The notes beneath the pieces are model-generated. The model was not told where the DNA came from, did no database searches, and saw nothing but the letters and a program-made list of their open reading frames with translations. Below, one piece after another: positions 17,169 to 26,898 of a stretch of 64,000 nt of DNA. Origin of the DNA: Candidatus Effluviviaceae Genus I sp. (GTDB lineage: Bacteria; Joyebacterota; Joyebacteria; Joyebacterales; Joyebacteraceae); contig VGIX01000005.1 of NCBI GenBank assembly GCA_016867725.1, positions 12,855-76,854 of the forward strand, written 5' to 3'. Each line of letters starts with the position of its first letter. Within the stretch, counting starts at the first letter, position 1. Made by a program: the position numbers and the translations under genes.

Positions 17169-18956
17169 CTACTTGAGCATCAGGAGCTTGCCGCTCGCCG
17201 TGAGCCCGTCAACGTCCAGCTTCGCGAAGTAGACGCCGGCAGCAACGGGCGCTCCGCCATCGTCGCGGCCGTCCCACACGGCCGTCCCGTCGCCCGCCGC
17301 CCTGTGCGCGCTCACGAGCTTGCGGACCTCGCGCCCGGCCACGTCGTAGATCGTGATGTCGACGAGGCCGCCGCCGGTCGGCACGGTGTACGCGATGGCC
17401 GTCGACGCCGAGAACGGGTTGGGGCTCGCGGCCTTGAGCGCAAGATCGAACACCGCATCCTCGACGCCGGTGTCGACCTCGTCCACGCTGTACGTGTAGC
17501 TCATGTCGTTGACGCTCGTGCTGAGGTTCGACACGACGAGGCACACGTACGCCTTCTGGTTCCACTCGTTGACGGTGATCTCGCCGTTGCCGAACCCGTT
17601 GAGCGGGATGCCGCCGTACTCGTAGCCCATCGTCCCGCCCAGCCTGACGTAGTTGATGTCGGCGGCGTTCGGGCTCGAGTTCATATTGGGGCCGTCGTAG
17701 GCGACGCGCAGCCCGTCCAGCCCCGACGAGGCGTACGAGAACCGGATGTAGTTGCAGCCCAGATGGTCCGGCTTCAGTGACGCGCTCGGCGCGCCGCTCA
17801 CGATCGGGTACGAGTTGTACACCGCCTGCATCGGTGCGAGCGTCCAGGTGCCGCCCTCTTCGTAGTGGCTCCCGTCGTTGCGGTTCCCTGTGAAGAAGTT
17901 CCAGATGCTGAACCTGCGGACCTCGTCCTTGAGGCTGGTGCCGTAGCTCTGGAGCGCGATGTTCATGTTGGTGAACGTTGCCGTGCCGGCCTCACACTGG
18001 TACCAGATGGCCGGGACGATCGCGTTGCCGTACACCTCGCTCAGGCAGAAGTTCCAGATGCACGCGCCGTAGATCCTGAGCCCGCCGGTGGTGTTCGCGT
18101 CGAGCGCGTAGTACGGGTAGTTCAGGAAGGACGAGACGTACTGCCGGTAGTCGTTGATGCTGTCGTAGACGATGTCCTCGACCCACGTCGAGGTCGCTTC
18201 CTTGTACCACGTGTCCTCGTCGACGTCGTGGGCGAACTGGCAGGAGTGGTTGAACTCGTGGGCGACCGTCACCTTCATCGGGTCCTGGGGATTGGGGTAT
18301 CCGAACCCGGCGTAGTCATTGTCGATGACGACGAAGCTCGTGGCGTCGTTCTGCGGGGTCGAGGGCTCGTAGTACTCGCCCTGGCAGTATCCGTACACCC
18401 CGGACAGGGCCCGAACGTAGATGTCGTACCGCCCGTCACCCCCGTTGTCCGGGAAGCCCGCGTCGCTCGGCGGCTGGCGGAACCCCAGCGTCCCCACCTC
18501 CACCGTCCAGCTGTTCTCCGCGGCCGTCGCGATCGCGTCGCGGTAGGTCGTGTCGGGCCAGTTCAGGATCTTGTGCGTTCCGCTGGTGTCGTAGTGGATC
18601 CGGAAGTGCTCGGTGTCGATGTAGGTCATCGCCGTCGGGCGCGCGCGGAGCGACCGGATCTCCTCCGCAACACCCGCCGACAGGGTCGGGAGCGCCCTCT
18701 CGATGTAGGCGATGGTCGGGTTCCCGCACTTGTCGATGAGACCGCCCCGGTACTCCTCGGGCAGATTCCACGGCGCGTACACCGAGTATGCCTTGAGGAG
18801 GACGGCCTGTTCGCCGTCGAGCGCTCCGCGCTGAACCTCCGAGTCTATGAACGCCAGCGTGGTCATCTGCGCCCGGTCCGTGTGGGCCCCCTCAGCCGTG
18901 GCCACCGCGACAAGGAACAGAAGCGTCAACACTCCGAGCGCAGCATGCGTTCGCAT
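17169..18956 (-). CDS. Secreted HExxH metalloprotease, MXAN_6640-like, with C-terminal sorting domain
   Basis: A 595-residue exoprotein with a signal peptide (LGVLTLLFLVAVATAEGA). VAHEFNHSCQFAHD (about 231-244) holds the zinc-binding HExxH at 233-237, and Glu residues at 253 and 260 (KEATSTWVE) are candidates for the third ligand. The preceding region (HFRIHYDTSG, then GRYDIYV) matches the prefix typical of MXAN_6640-type putative metalloproteases. The C-terminal 85 residues are an FlgD/type-IX-like sorting domain (SPNPFSASTAIAYT, IYDVAGREVRKLV). Probably a cell-surface or secreted protease. The start at 18956 has GGAGG upstream and begins the signal peptide. A near-consensus promoter overlaps the end of the upstream radical SAM gene. 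Confidence 0.88.
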   Translation of the reverse strand: MRTHAALGVLTLLFLVAVATAEGAHTDRAQMTTLAFIDSEVQRGALDGEQAVLLKAYSVYAPWNLPEEYRGGLIDKCGNPTIAYIERALPTLSAGVAEEIRSLRARPTAMTYIDTEHFRIHYDTSGTHKILNWPDTTYRDAIATAAENSWTVEVGTLGFRQPPSDAGFPDNGGDGRYDIYVRALSGVYGYCQGEYYEPSTPQNDATSFVVIDNDYAGFGYPNPQDPMKVTVAHEFNHSCQFAHDVDEDTWYKEATSTWVEDIVYDSINDYRQYVSSFLNYPYYALDANTTGGLRIYGACIWNFCLSEVYGNAIVPAIWYQCEAGTATFTNMNIALQSYGTSLKDEVRRFSIWNFFTGNRNDGSHYEEGGTWTLAPMQAVYNSYPIVSGAPSASLKPDHLGCNYIRFSYASSGLDGLRVAYDGPNMNSSPNAADINYVRLGGTMGYEYGGIPLNGFGNGEITVNEWNQKAYVCLVVSNLSTSVNDMSYTYSVDEVDTGVEDAVFDLALKAASPNPFSASTAIAYTVPTGGGLVDITIYDVAGREVRKLVSAHRAAGDGTAVWDGRDDGGAPVAAGVYFAKLDVDGLTASGKLLMLK

Positions 18957-19013
18957 GGTCCAACCTCCAATCATGGAACCGAGCCCCACAGCCGTGGTCT
19001 CCGTCGAGGTACC

Positions 19014-19042
19014 ATTGTAACACAGCCTGCAGGGTCGGTCAA
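19014..19042 (-). promoter_or_regulatory. Sigma70 promoter of the metalloprotease gene
   Basis: TTGACC (19042-19037), 17 bases, TACAAT (19019-19014). The -35 box overlaps the last bases of the radical SAM gene, giving the metalloprotease its own transcript. Confidence 0.75.
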
Positions 19043-20550
19043 GGAGGGCTCGATGCGCGGCCGGCGGCGATCTCCCGGACGCGTCGCTGTCCGGGGACGA
19101 GGCCCCGCGCCCGCGCCCACCGCTCGAGGTGTTCCCTCTCGAGCGCCCACTGCGCCCTGACACGCGCGCCGTGACGGTGCCACTCCGACGCGGGATTGTC
19201 GTAGTGGTCCGACAACCACTGCGGGTCGGTGATCTCGTGCATCCGGGCCGCGTACCGGTCGAGGTGCGCCACGATCGCCGGGTCCTCGATGACGGTCTCG
19301 GCCCCTTCGTGGCTCGGCGCCGCCCCGAAGCGCTTGACGAGGCGACGGAGAACCTGGGGGTTGTCGATGATCATGCACGGCGCGTAGACGTTCTTGATGT
19401 CGGAGTACGGCTGCTCGTAGCGAATGGCCCTGAAGAGGTCACACGTGAGGATCTGGCGCAGCGGCGACCGTCGCACGTTCCCCACTGAGAAGTGGCAGAA
19501 CACGCACGGTTCGACGTTGCCGTTCGCGGTCACGTGGAAGTAGACGCGGCCGCCGGCCATGCACCCGCCGATGTACTGCCCGTCGTTCCAGAAGTCCCCT
19601 ACGAAGATGGGTCTGGCGCGCCGGATCTCGGCCGCGCGCGCGCGAAGCGCCACGCGCTGTTCGGGCGTGCTCATCAGTCCCACGTCAGGCCGGCGCCCGA
19701 CGGGAATGTACTGGAACAACCACGCGAACCGGGCGCCTCTGGCGATGTAGTGGTCGATGAACTCGTCGCTCTGCACGGTGTCGTGGTTGTGCCTGGTGAC
19801 CGTGACGGAGATGCCGAACAGAAGAGCCCGCTCGCGCAACCTGTCCATGGCGGCGATCGCCCGGTCGAAGACGCCGGGACCTCTGCGGATCTCCGTTTCC
19901 TCGCGATAGCCCTCGACGCTGATGGCGGGGATCACGTTCCCGACGGAGAGCAGCCGGTCCGCGACGCGGTCATCGATCAGCGTGCCGTTCGTGTACACCT
20001 GGAAGAGCGCGTCGTGGTGTTCCTCACAGATCTCCAGAAGATCGCCGCGCACGAACGGCTCTCCGCCTGAGACCGTGAAGAAGTACATGCCCAGTTCCTT
20101 GCACTGGCGGATGACGCCGTCGAACTCCTCGGTGGTGAGCTCGCCGCCCTTCTCGTACTCGAACGCGTAGCAGCCGCTGCACCGCAGATTGCAGCGCATC
20201 GTCGGACTGATGACCGCGAAGGTCGGCGGGAGCCAGCCCTCGTCCTCGAGGACCTGGTACCTGCGGGATCCGCCCAGGATCCCCCAGTTCACGAGCAGGT
20301 TCTCGATGACGCGCTGTCTCTGGACGGGAGCGAGGTCAAAGAACCCGCGCACGACCTCGGCGGTCATGCCCGTGCGCAGCGCGTGGCGGAAGCGGTCGGC
20401 GTAGGACCGGATGTTGGGGTTCGGGATGATCTTCGCGGCCCAGAGCAGGATCCGGTCGATGTCCTCCGCGCTCAGACGGCTCCCCCAGGAGCCGAGCTGT
20501 CGCAGGAGGTGCGACTTGAAGGTGTCCTGAAACCCTCCCCGTGTCTGCAT
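19039..20550 (-). CDS. Radical SAM protein with SPASM-like C-terminal cysteines
   Basis: A 503-residue enzyme. The [4Fe-4S]/SAM site is CNLRCSGCY (Cys120, 124, 127), followed by SGGEPFVRGDL, the glycine-rich SAM loop. Further along, CMAGGRVYFHVTANGNVEPC and CHF form a SPASM-type auxiliary-cluster region; ANGNVEPC is the usual signature. A roughly 110-residue helical N-terminal extension precedes the core and about 120 residues follow it. Such proteins modify peptides or proteins or act in cofactor pathways. No precursor peptide or partner is adjacent, so the substrate is unknown. It lies 115 bases downstream of a TetR regulator in the same direction and could be its target. The start at 20550 is supported by family alignment more than by its weak ribosome site. 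Confidence 0.85.
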   Translation of the reverse strand: MQTRGGFQDTFKSHLLRQLGSWGSRLSAEDIDRILLWAAKIIPNPNIRSYADRFRHALRTGMTAEVVRGFFDLAPVQRQRVIENLLVNWGILGGSRRYQVLEDEGWLPPTFAVISPTMRCNLRCSGCYAFEYEKGGELTTEEFDGVIRQCKELGMYFFTVSGGEPFVRGDLLEICEEHHDALFQVYTNGTLIDDRVADRLLSVGNVIPAISVEGYREETEIRRGPGVFDRAIAAMDRLRERALLFGISVTVTRHNHDTVQSDEFIDHYIARGARFAWLFQYIPVGRRPDVGLMSTPEQRVALRARAAEIRRARPIFVGDFWNDGQYIGGCMAGGRVYFHVTANGNVEPCVFCHFSVGNVRRSPLRQILTCDLFRAIRYEQPYSDIKNVYAPCMIIDNPQVLRRLVKRFGAAPSHEGAETVIEDPAIVAHLDRYAARMHEITDPQWLSDHYDNPASEWHRHGARVRAQWALEREHLERWARARGLVPGQRRVREIAAGRASSPP

Positions 20551-20665
20551 GGCTCTCTCACTCCTCCGCCGGCGAGTTCCCCGGGGGATCAGCAAGAGCG
20601 TCGTGCGCCCTGCCCGCCTCGCGCGCGGCACCCTCGGCCGCGGCGGCGGTGACAGGGCCCCCGGG

Positions 20666-21256
20666 CTAGGTGGGACAGGCGGCCCCTCGGAGTATGTACG
20701 CGGTCGCCTCCCCGGCGAGGTCCGTCAGCCGATAGGAGCAGTCGTCCGCGACCCAATCGAGCACGAGGTTCTGGAACGACCCGAAGAGCATCGACGCCAC
20801 CGCTCGCGTGTCCATGGGGCGGAACACACCGGAGCGGACGCCCTCGTCGAGCGTGCTCTCGATGATGCCGCGGTAGGCGCGGCTGCTCCGCTTGGCGACC
20901 ATCTTGATCATCGCCGTGCTCTGGCGGAGCTGGGAGAGGAAGATGCGAGCGCTGTCGGGGTTCTCCTGCATGAGCTCAAGCCCCAGCACGATGAGCCTGC
21001 GGAGCTTCGCCTCGGGCCCGGGCTCCCGCTCGACGCCCTCTCGGAGGCTCGCCATGTGCTTGTCGAGGAACTCCTCGAAGACGGCGACGAGCAGCTCTTC
21101 CTTGCTCGAGAAGTAGATGTAGATGGTCCCTGCGGCCACACCCGCAGCCTCTGCCACCTCCGCGGTCGTGGTGTTGTGGTACCCCTTCTCACCGAAGAAC
21201 CGCGCCGCGGCGGCGATGATCCGTTCCCGCTTGTTGCCGACTCTCTTTCGGGCCAT
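20666..21256 (-). CDS. TetR/AcrR family transcriptional regulator
   Basis: A 196-residue repressor. The N-terminal helix-turn-helix is clear: RERIIAAAARFFGEKGYHNT, then TAEVAEAAGVAAGTIYIYF and SSKEELLVAVFEEFL (about 10-60). The C-terminal ligand-binding half is helical and similar in length to FadR/AcrR-type members. It should bind an operator as a dimer and release it when a small hydrophobic ligand binds; the ligand is unknown. The ATG at 21256 has GGGAAG upstream. A promoter 200 bases upstream suggests a long leader. The neighbour downstream is the radical SAM gene. Confidence 0.9.
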   Translation of the reverse strand: MARKRVGNKRERIIAAAARFFGEKGYHNTTTAEVAEAAGVAAGTIYIYFSSKEELLVAVFEEFLDKHMASLREGVEREPGPEAKLRRLIVLGLELMQENPDSARIFLSQLRQSTAMIKMVAKRSSRAYRGIIESTLDEGVRSGVFRPMDTRAVASMLFGSFQNLVLDWVADDCSYRLTDLAGEATAYILRGAACPT

Positions 21257-21453
21257 GCGGCTTCCCTCTCTCCCGGCTCCCAGCAGGGCGAAGCCGGCGC
21301 TCAGGAGACGACAGGACATCCCCGCTGGAGTGAACGCGGTCCGCGCCGCGAGCGTACCAGCCCGGGCCGAAGCGCCGAGCGCGGCTGAGACTGAGTGAGA
21401 GCCGCCCCAGATCGTCTTCGGCGTCCGTGCCCGGAGGACAAATGACTGGCATG

Positions 21454-21482
21454 ATACTAATGCCGTCGCCGGGGCCCTGCAA
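21454..21482 (-). promoter_or_regulatory. Promoter upstream of the tetR gene
   Basis: TTGCAG (21482-21477), 17 bases, TAGTAT (21459-21454). The 377-base gap 21257-21633 contains this promoter, a leader of about 190 nt with no clear reading frame, and the terminator at 21509-21558. Confidence 0.6.
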
Positions 21483-21508
21483 CAGCAATCTGGGGGCCTT
21501 GAGGGAAG

Positions 21509-21558
21509 AAGGGCCCCGCCGGGCGGCCTTCCGGCCACAGCCCGATGACGGGGCCCTT
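21509..21558 (-). terminator. Terminator of the PKD lipoprotein gene
   Basis: AAGGGCCCCG pairs with CGGGGCCCTT (10 bp) around a 30-nt interior that can itself form a stem. It is followed by CTTCCCTC on the minus strand. Confidence 0.55.
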
Positions 21559-21633
21559 CCGATGAGCGGCGGGGGCCGGCTGACGCAGGGGATGCTGTTC
21601 GGCGAACCAAAGGAGAGGAAGTCGCCGTCCAGG

Positions 21634-23943
21634 CTAGAGCTTCCCGCTGGTCAGGCCGCGCTCCCCGCCGGACGCCGCCGGCTTCCCTCTCAGCTCCGGC
21701 TTCACGATCCCGCCGAAGTCGTGGATGATGGGCAGGCCGAGGGCGTTGCACACGACGTTGGGCATCACGAGCCCGCTGGTCCAGTTGTTGTAGAAGTTCC
21801 ACTCCAGGGGCTGGGTCGTCAGGATGACCCATCCGTCGCCGTATCCGAACTCCACGAGCGTGGCGGAGCCGGCGTTGTCCGTCACGTACACCGTTGCGCC
21901 GTCCGGGAGGTTCGCTATCCCCGCGTGGCTCGCGTACTGCCCGTAGATCTGCTCGGGAAGCCCCGCGACCATCGGCGATCCGCGAAGCACGACGGTGTTG
22001 AACCACGTCCGGTAGCTCTGGAGCGTCACGCCGCCGGGCAGCGCGATCCGCGCGGCCTGGATGGACCCTCCGTTCCACCCGAGATCGCACGCCCCCCAGA
22101 GCAGCGTGCCGCCCGCCGCCGCGAACTGCAGCATGCGAACCTGATTCCGCGCGTACGCGTTGTAGAACGTCTGGGGCTGGTCGTTCTGGACGATGACGAG
22201 ATCCGTGCCCGGGCGAAGCTCGAGCGTGCTCAGGTCGACCGAGCCGCGCACCTCGTACTGGCCCGGCCCGTCTCCCTCCGTCAAGCCCAGGATCTCCAGC
22301 ATCTGGTCCAGGACCGGCGGGACCTCCGGCGACCACGGCATCGCGTCCCTGAGGATGATGACGTGCGCGGCCGAGCCCCCGCTCCCCCCGACGTTGACCC
22401 TGTGGGCCACGACGTCGCTGAGTCCGCCCGGGTCCCGCACCTCAAGCGTGACCAGGTGCGCTCCGGGCAGCACGAAGCCGTGCTGGGTGGTTCGGACGCT
22501 GCTCCACTCCGTGTCCCACACGCCGTCACTCGACCAGTCCCACCGGACCTCAAGACCGCCCGGCGGGTCGTCGACGTCAGAGCAGGCGCCGGCGTCGAAC
22601 GAGACCGGAGCGCCCGCCGCGGCGAAGGAAGGCGAGAAGCTGAACGCCGCCCGCGGCGCCGTCTGTGAGACGCCGACCGTCATGACGCCGTCCACCTGGC
22701 GGATGCGCTGCGACCCCATCGGGTCGCCCGTCACGAGAGCCCCGAAGAACGGAACGCGGCGTTCCCCACCGGCGAGGATCTGCGTGGCGAACACCGAGCC
22801 GCGCAGGAGCGGACAGCCCGCCTCGATGAAGCTCCGGCATGACGAGTTGCTTCCCCGCCAGTACCACGATGCGACGGAGGCGGCTTCCGTCCGAACGAGC
22901 GACACGAGAGCGAGCATGAAGGCGTGGGGATCGCCGGCCGCAAAGGACGCCGCAAGGTCGCCCGTTTGCCATGTCGCGACGCCGAGATCCTCGGGCCGGC
23001 GCTCGGGCAGCACGCCGGAGAGGGGCGCGAGCACTTCCACGACGCCTCGGGCGCAGTTGGCGCCTGCGGCCATCCCCCCGGGGGTCTGCCCCCCAGGCGC
23101 TGCGAAGTCAGGGCGCGAGAAGGCCGTCAGGAACGACCCGTCCCCAAGGTCCACGGCGGTGCGCGTGGTGGACGATGGAACGACGGTGGGCGGCCACGAC
23201 GCGACGACCTCGACGTTCTCGCGGTCGGAGCCGACGAGCTCGGTGACGGTCCGCCCGTCCGCCTCGCGCACCGCGCGGAAGCCGTAGAACAGCACGCCGG
23301 GGTTCACGCAGGCGATGCCGCCTCCCGGGGCATCCTCGAGCCACGGCTGCTCGCAGAGCAGCTCGCCGTAGGGGTTCCCGGCGAGCATGTCGAGAACGAC
23401 GCGGGACGCCATCTGGATCAGCCCGGGCTCGGTCTCGTCCGAGAGCCGGCCGACCGCCGACGCGGCGACGGCCGTCGTGACGCTCTGCACGAGCACGTTC
23501 CACGAGTTGTGCTGCCGGATCGTGACTGCGAACGCGGCCCTGCCCTCTGCCGAGAACATCGTCAGGAACGGGTTCGTCATCGCGAGCGCGACGGCCGTCG
23601 AGGTCGCGTCGATGACAACGGGGCCGGTCTCGTCCGGCTCGACCCAGCCGATGAGGACGGGAGACGCGCCGGCGCCCATGACGAACACCGCCTGCGGGAG
23701 GTCTCCGTCGGGCACCAGCACGGAGAACTCGCCGCCGGCGCCGACCGGCGCGCGGTCCGCGAACGACAGGACCTCGAGCGTGCCCGGATCGATCGGCGTT
23801 CCGGCGGGCAGAGCGACGACGCCCGTGAGCGTCCGCAGGGGCAGAGCGGTCTGGCCGTCGTCGTGCCCGCCCGAGCTCGAGCAGGACGTGAGACTGAGCG
23901 CAACGAGGCACAGCGCGGCGACAACACGGATAGCAGTTCTCAT
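21634..23943 (-). CDS. Large PKD-domain lipoprotein of unknown function
   Basis: A 769-residue protein with a lipoprotein signal peptide (VVAALCLVALSLTSCSSS); Cys of LTSC is the lipidation site. Residues about 35-450 match no family I recognise. They include the motif LLCEQPWLEDAPGGGIACVN and many Cys residues. A PKD-type beta-sandwich follows (FSFSPSFAAAGAPVSFDAG, VRWDWSSDGVWDTEW, HLVTLEVRDPGGLSDVV). The C-terminal 250 residues resemble a glutamine-amidotransferase-like/ThuA-type fold (VHVIILRD-like strand, then a Gly-rich end), but catalytic residues are not clear. GGAGG lies before the ATG at 23943. It is flanked by terminators on both sides. Confidence 0.75.
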   Translation of the reverse strand: MRTAIRVVAALCLVALSLTSCSSSGGHDDGQTALPLRTLTGVVALPAGTPIDPGTLEVLSFADRAPVGAGGEFSVLVPDGDLPQAVFVMGAGASPVLIGWVEPDETGPVVIDATSTAVALAMTNPFLTMFSAEGRAAFAVTIRQHNSWNVLVQSVTTAVAASAVGRLSDETEPGLIQMASRVVLDMLAGNPYGELLCEQPWLEDAPGGGIACVNPGVLFYGFRAVREADGRTVTELVGSDRENVEVVASWPPTVVPSSTTRTAVDLGDGSFLTAFSRPDFAAPGGQTPGGMAAGANCARGVVEVLAPLSGVLPERRPEDLGVATWQTGDLAASFAAGDPHAFMLALVSLVRTEAASVASWYWRGSNSSCRSFIEAGCPLLRGSVFATQILAGGERRVPFFGALVTGDPMGSQRIRQVDGVMTVGVSQTAPRAAFSFSPSFAAAGAPVSFDAGACSDVDDPPGGLEVRWDWSSDGVWDTEWSSVRTTQHGFVLPGAHLVTLEVRDPGGLSDVVAHRVNVGGSGGSAAHVIILRDAMPWSPEVPPVLDQMLEILGLTEGDGPGQYEVRGSVDLSTLELRPGTDLVIVQNDQPQTFYNAYARNQVRMLQFAAAGGTLLWGACDLGWNGGSIQAARIALPGGVTLQSYRTWFNTVVLRGSPMVAGLPEQIYGQYASHAGIANLPDGATVYVTDNAGSATLVEFGYGDGWVILTTQPLEWNFYNNWTSGLVMPNVVCNALGLPIIHDFGGIVKPELRGKPAASGGERGLTSGKL

Positions 23944-24055
23944 GGTACGACCTCCTGCCTGCCGGCACGACACCCGCGGCGGGGCGTCGGCCCCGCGGCA
24001 ACCTGGCGGGTGCTCATGCAAGGGCCGTACCAAACGGGCCATGTGGGAACACAGA

Positions 24056-24085
24056 AGGGCCGGCCCTCGCCCGAGGACCGGCCCT
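24056..24085 (-). terminator. Terminator of the M14 carboxypeptidase gene
   Basis: A 13-bp stem (one G.U pair) around a 4-nt loop, 22 bases past the stop at 24108, followed by TCTGTGTT. Confidence 0.75.
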
Positions 24086-24107
24086 CCGTAAGCAGTTCAG
24101 ACGGGAC

Positions 24108-26732
24108 CTACTTCAGCACGACGACCTTGGTCTCCCGCACGGTCCGCCCGGCCTCAAGCCGGGCGAAGTAGAGGCCGCTCGCGACGCGCTCCCCGTGGTC
24201 GTCGCGTCCGTCCCAGGCGACCTCGACCGGCCCGGGGCCGACGATCCCGGCGGCCAGCGTCCGAACACGTCGCCCGTCCACGCTGTGGACGGTGAGCGTC
24301 ACGCCGGCGCGCTCGGCGATGCTGAACCGCAGCGTCGTCTCGCCGGTGGAAGGGTTCGGGCGCGCCGGGTGCAGGGCCAGCGCCGCGACCGCGCCGTCGT
24401 CGATCCCGCTCGACTGAACGGTGAACGACCCCTTCGCCATGAGCGGCCCGCGCTCCGTCCCGTCGTACGCGTACGCGCGCCACCAGTACTCGCCGTCCGT
24501 CAGGGCCGGCTCCACCTGCCAGCTCGTGCTGCCGCTCCCCTCCGCGACCCCGGACACCGAGGCGGAGAGCGCGGTGCACAGCTCGTCGGCGTACACGAGG
24601 AACCCGTAGGTGAGAACATCACCCTGGTCGGGGTCGGTCGCGTTGAGCACCGTGAGGACCGGCGTCGGCGACGAGACGCTTCCGCCGTCGGGCGGGGCGC
24701 TGAGCGTCGGCGCGGTCGGCCGCGCGTTGCCCGTGCACGGCCCGAGGATCTTGACGTCGTCGACGTACCACCCCTCGTCCGTGATGTACGAGTCGGCCGT
24801 CAGCCGGAACCGCACCTTGAGGTTGGCCGTCCCGCAGAAACCGGTGAGCGCCAGGCTCACGCTCTCCCACGTCCCGCTGTTCCCGGAGTACTTCGGGCCG
24901 ACCTGCCCCCACGTCGCGCCGCCGTCGGCGGACGCCTCAACGTAGCAGAAGTCGTACCCGTACTCGGTCTTGTAGCGGTGGTTGAACGAGAGCTCGGCCG
25001 AGGTCGCGTTTGACAGGTCGACGGGATTCACCATCTGGATCCAGGTGTTCACGCCGTTGACGTAGTTGCCGGACGGGCTGTCGGTGTACGAGTGCGTCGG
25101 CGAGCTGTAGCTGGAGGTCGTGAGCCCCCACCGCCCGTCGTTCTCGTGCCACTTGCCGATGCCGCTCTCCATGTTATCGGAGAACAGCGTGCACGGAGAG
25201 CCGACCATCCAGACGAGCGTTTCCTGCATGGCGAAGCCGTCCGCTTCGATCCGGACGCTGAGCGCGAGCGAGTGGCCGCCGGGCGTCGTCGGGTCCACGG
25301 AGAACACGAACGGGTCGGACGCGTTCCCCGCGAACGAGTTCGGACCGATCGTCCCGATCGCGGCGGACGCGTCGATGAGTTGCACGTACGGGTCGTCGGT
25401 CGAGATCGTCATGGCGACGTTCGTGGCCGACGCGATGAGGCTCTGGTTCGCCAGAACGACCGTGAGGTTCAGCGTCTCGCCGGGGTCCGGCTTGCCGTTC
25501 CCGTTCCCGCCGGCGAGCGCCTTGTCGGCCACGGCGACGTACAGCCCCGCGATGCGCGTGAGGTAGATCTGCGGCCACAGGTTCTCCGCGTTGAGCCCGG
25601 CGATCTCGCTCTCCGCCGGCCAGAAGCCGCTCCCGCCCACCTCGACGCAGTACGCCCACACGGCGTGCTGCCCGTAGAGCCAATCCGTGGTGGTGCCGCT
25701 GCAGTTGTAGAGGATCTCTCCCGGCTGGCCCGTGCTGTAGCCGTTGGACTGCGCCATCGTGTTCGCGATGGCGCGGAACGTCGCGTCATCGGGCGTGTGC
25801 GAGTTGGTGTAGCTCCAGGGGAACAGGACCATGCCGGCGACCGAGTGGAACGTGATGTTCGCGATGAGCTCGCGCGCCGCGACGAAGTCCATGTAGACCT
25901 GGACCTCGGGCTCCGAGCCCGCCGACGCGCCGCGGTACGTCTCGCTGCACGGGTCGGAGGACGACCCCACCCCGCCCCACTGGTACGGGTAGTTGCGGTT
26001 GAGGTCCACGCCCTTGCACGACGAACCCGGGTTGTCCCGCCGGTTCTTCCGCCACATCCCGCCGCCGGAGGGGTTCGTCGTCTCGTTGTAGATGAACCCG
26101 TCGGGGTTCACGATCGGGATGAACCAGATCTCGCGGTTGTCCACGAGGAACGTCGCCTCGGGGTCCGTGCCGTGGTTCTGCGTGAGCCACTCCATGAAGT
26201 GCAGCTGGGCCTCGAGCGACATCGGTTCGCGGGCGTGGTGCATCCCGTCGAAGAGGATCTCCGGCTCGTCCTCGTCGAGGTCCGGGTTGTCCGAGATCTT
26301 GAAGGCCCAGATCGTCCGACCTTCGATGGACGTGCCGATGGAGATCCGCGAGGTCGTGATGGATGGGTACTGGGCGTGCAGCGCGTCGAGGAAGTCCTCC
26401 ATCTCGGAATACGTGTGGAACTGGCCGAAGTTCGGGCCGCGGATCCGGCTCGCGTAGAAGGCCTCCATGTCCTCGATCTCGACGACGATCCGATACCCTT
26501 CGGACCTGAGGGCCTCGACCTGGTCGGCGTCGGTGACGAAGGTCACTCCCAGCCCAGGCTTCGACGACATGATGTCCAAGTCCGGCCGCGAGACGAACCG
26601 CTGCCAGTCGGACATCGATGCGAACTCCGCGCGCGCCTGGACCCGGGCCGCCTCCGGGCCGGCCCCGTGGACGCGGCCGGCCCCGGCCAGCGCCAGGGCG
26701 CAGATCACAAGAGCCAGCTTCGCCACCCTCAT
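24108..26732 (-). CDS. Secreted zinc carboxypeptidase (M14) with MAM/CARDB-like and sorting domains
   Basis: An exoprotein of 874 residues with a signal peptide (KLALVICALALAGAGRVHGA). The M14 domain spans about 105-410. Zinc ligands are His166 and Glu169 in HHARE, and His296 in ITFHSVAG. Catalytic Glu364 is in YCVEVGGSG, and DLNRNYPYQW is the substrate-binding loop, so it should be active. A CARDB-like module (GNGKPDPGETLNLTVVL) follows, then a jelly-roll module like those of immune inhibitor A (WHENDGRWGLTTSSY, GWYVDDVKILG), an Fn3-like module, and an FlgD/type-IX-like sorting domain (RPNPSTGETTLRF). Likely a surface or secreted exopeptidase. The second of two tandem ATGs is better spaced from GGAG. 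Confidence 0.92.
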   Translation of the reverse strand: MRVAKLALVICALALAGAGRVHGAGPEAARVQARAEFASMSDWQRFVSRPDLDIMSSKPGLGVTFVTDADQVEALRSEGYRIVVEIEDMEAFYASRIRGPNFGQFHTYSEMEDFLDALHAQYPSITTSRISIGTSIEGRTIWAFKISDNPDLDEDEPEILFDGMHHAREPMSLEAQLHFMEWLTQNHGTDPEATFLVDNREIWFIPIVNPDGFIYNETTNPSGGGMWRKNRRDNPGSSCKGVDLNRNYPYQWGGVGSSSDPCSETYRGASAGSEPEVQVYMDFVAARELIANITFHSVAGMVLFPWSYTNSHTPDDATFRAIANTMAQSNGYSTGQPGEILYNCSGTTTDWLYGQHAVWAYCVEVGGSGFWPAESEIAGLNAENLWPQIYLTRIAGLYVAVADKALAGGNGNGKPDPGETLNLTVVLANQSLIASATNVAMTISTDDPYVQLIDASAAIGTIGPNSFAGNASDPFVFSVDPTTPGGHSLALSVRIEADGFAMQETLVWMVGSPCTLFSDNMESGIGKWHENDGRWGLTTSSYSSPTHSYTDSPSGNYVNGVNTWIQMVNPVDLSNATSAELSFNHRYKTEYGYDFCYVEASADGGATWGQVGPKYSGNSGTWESVSLALTGFCGTANLKVRFRLTADSYITDEGWYVDDVKILGPCTGNARPTAPTLSAPPDGGSVSSPTPVLTVLNATDPDQGDVLTYGFLVYADELCTALSASVSGVAEGSGSTSWQVEPALTDGEYWWRAYAYDGTERGPLMAKGSFTVQSSGIDDGAVAALALHPARPNPSTGETTLRFSIAERAGVTLTVHSVDGRRVRTLAAGIVGPGPVEVAWDGRDDHGERVASGLYFARLEAGRTVRETKVVVLK

Positions 26733-26788
26733 CATCCGGCTCCTTCCCGTTGACTCGCGCACCCCCGGAGAGCTGTTCCTGACCTCTC

Positions 26789-26817
26789 ATCATAGCACAC
26801 ATTGCATAGGTAATCAA
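26789..26817 (-). promoter_or_regulatory. Sigma70 promoter of the M14 carboxypeptidase gene
   Basis: TTGATT (26817-26812), 17 bases, TATGAT (26794-26789). Transcript start near 26782 leaves a leader of about 50 nt. Confidence 0.8.
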
Positions 26818-26898
26818 TGAGCGAGCGCTCAGCGGCGCAGCAGCGACCACCCCGCCGGCCGCGGAGGGGGATGCCATGGGCGAGATGCCGCTGAGGCA

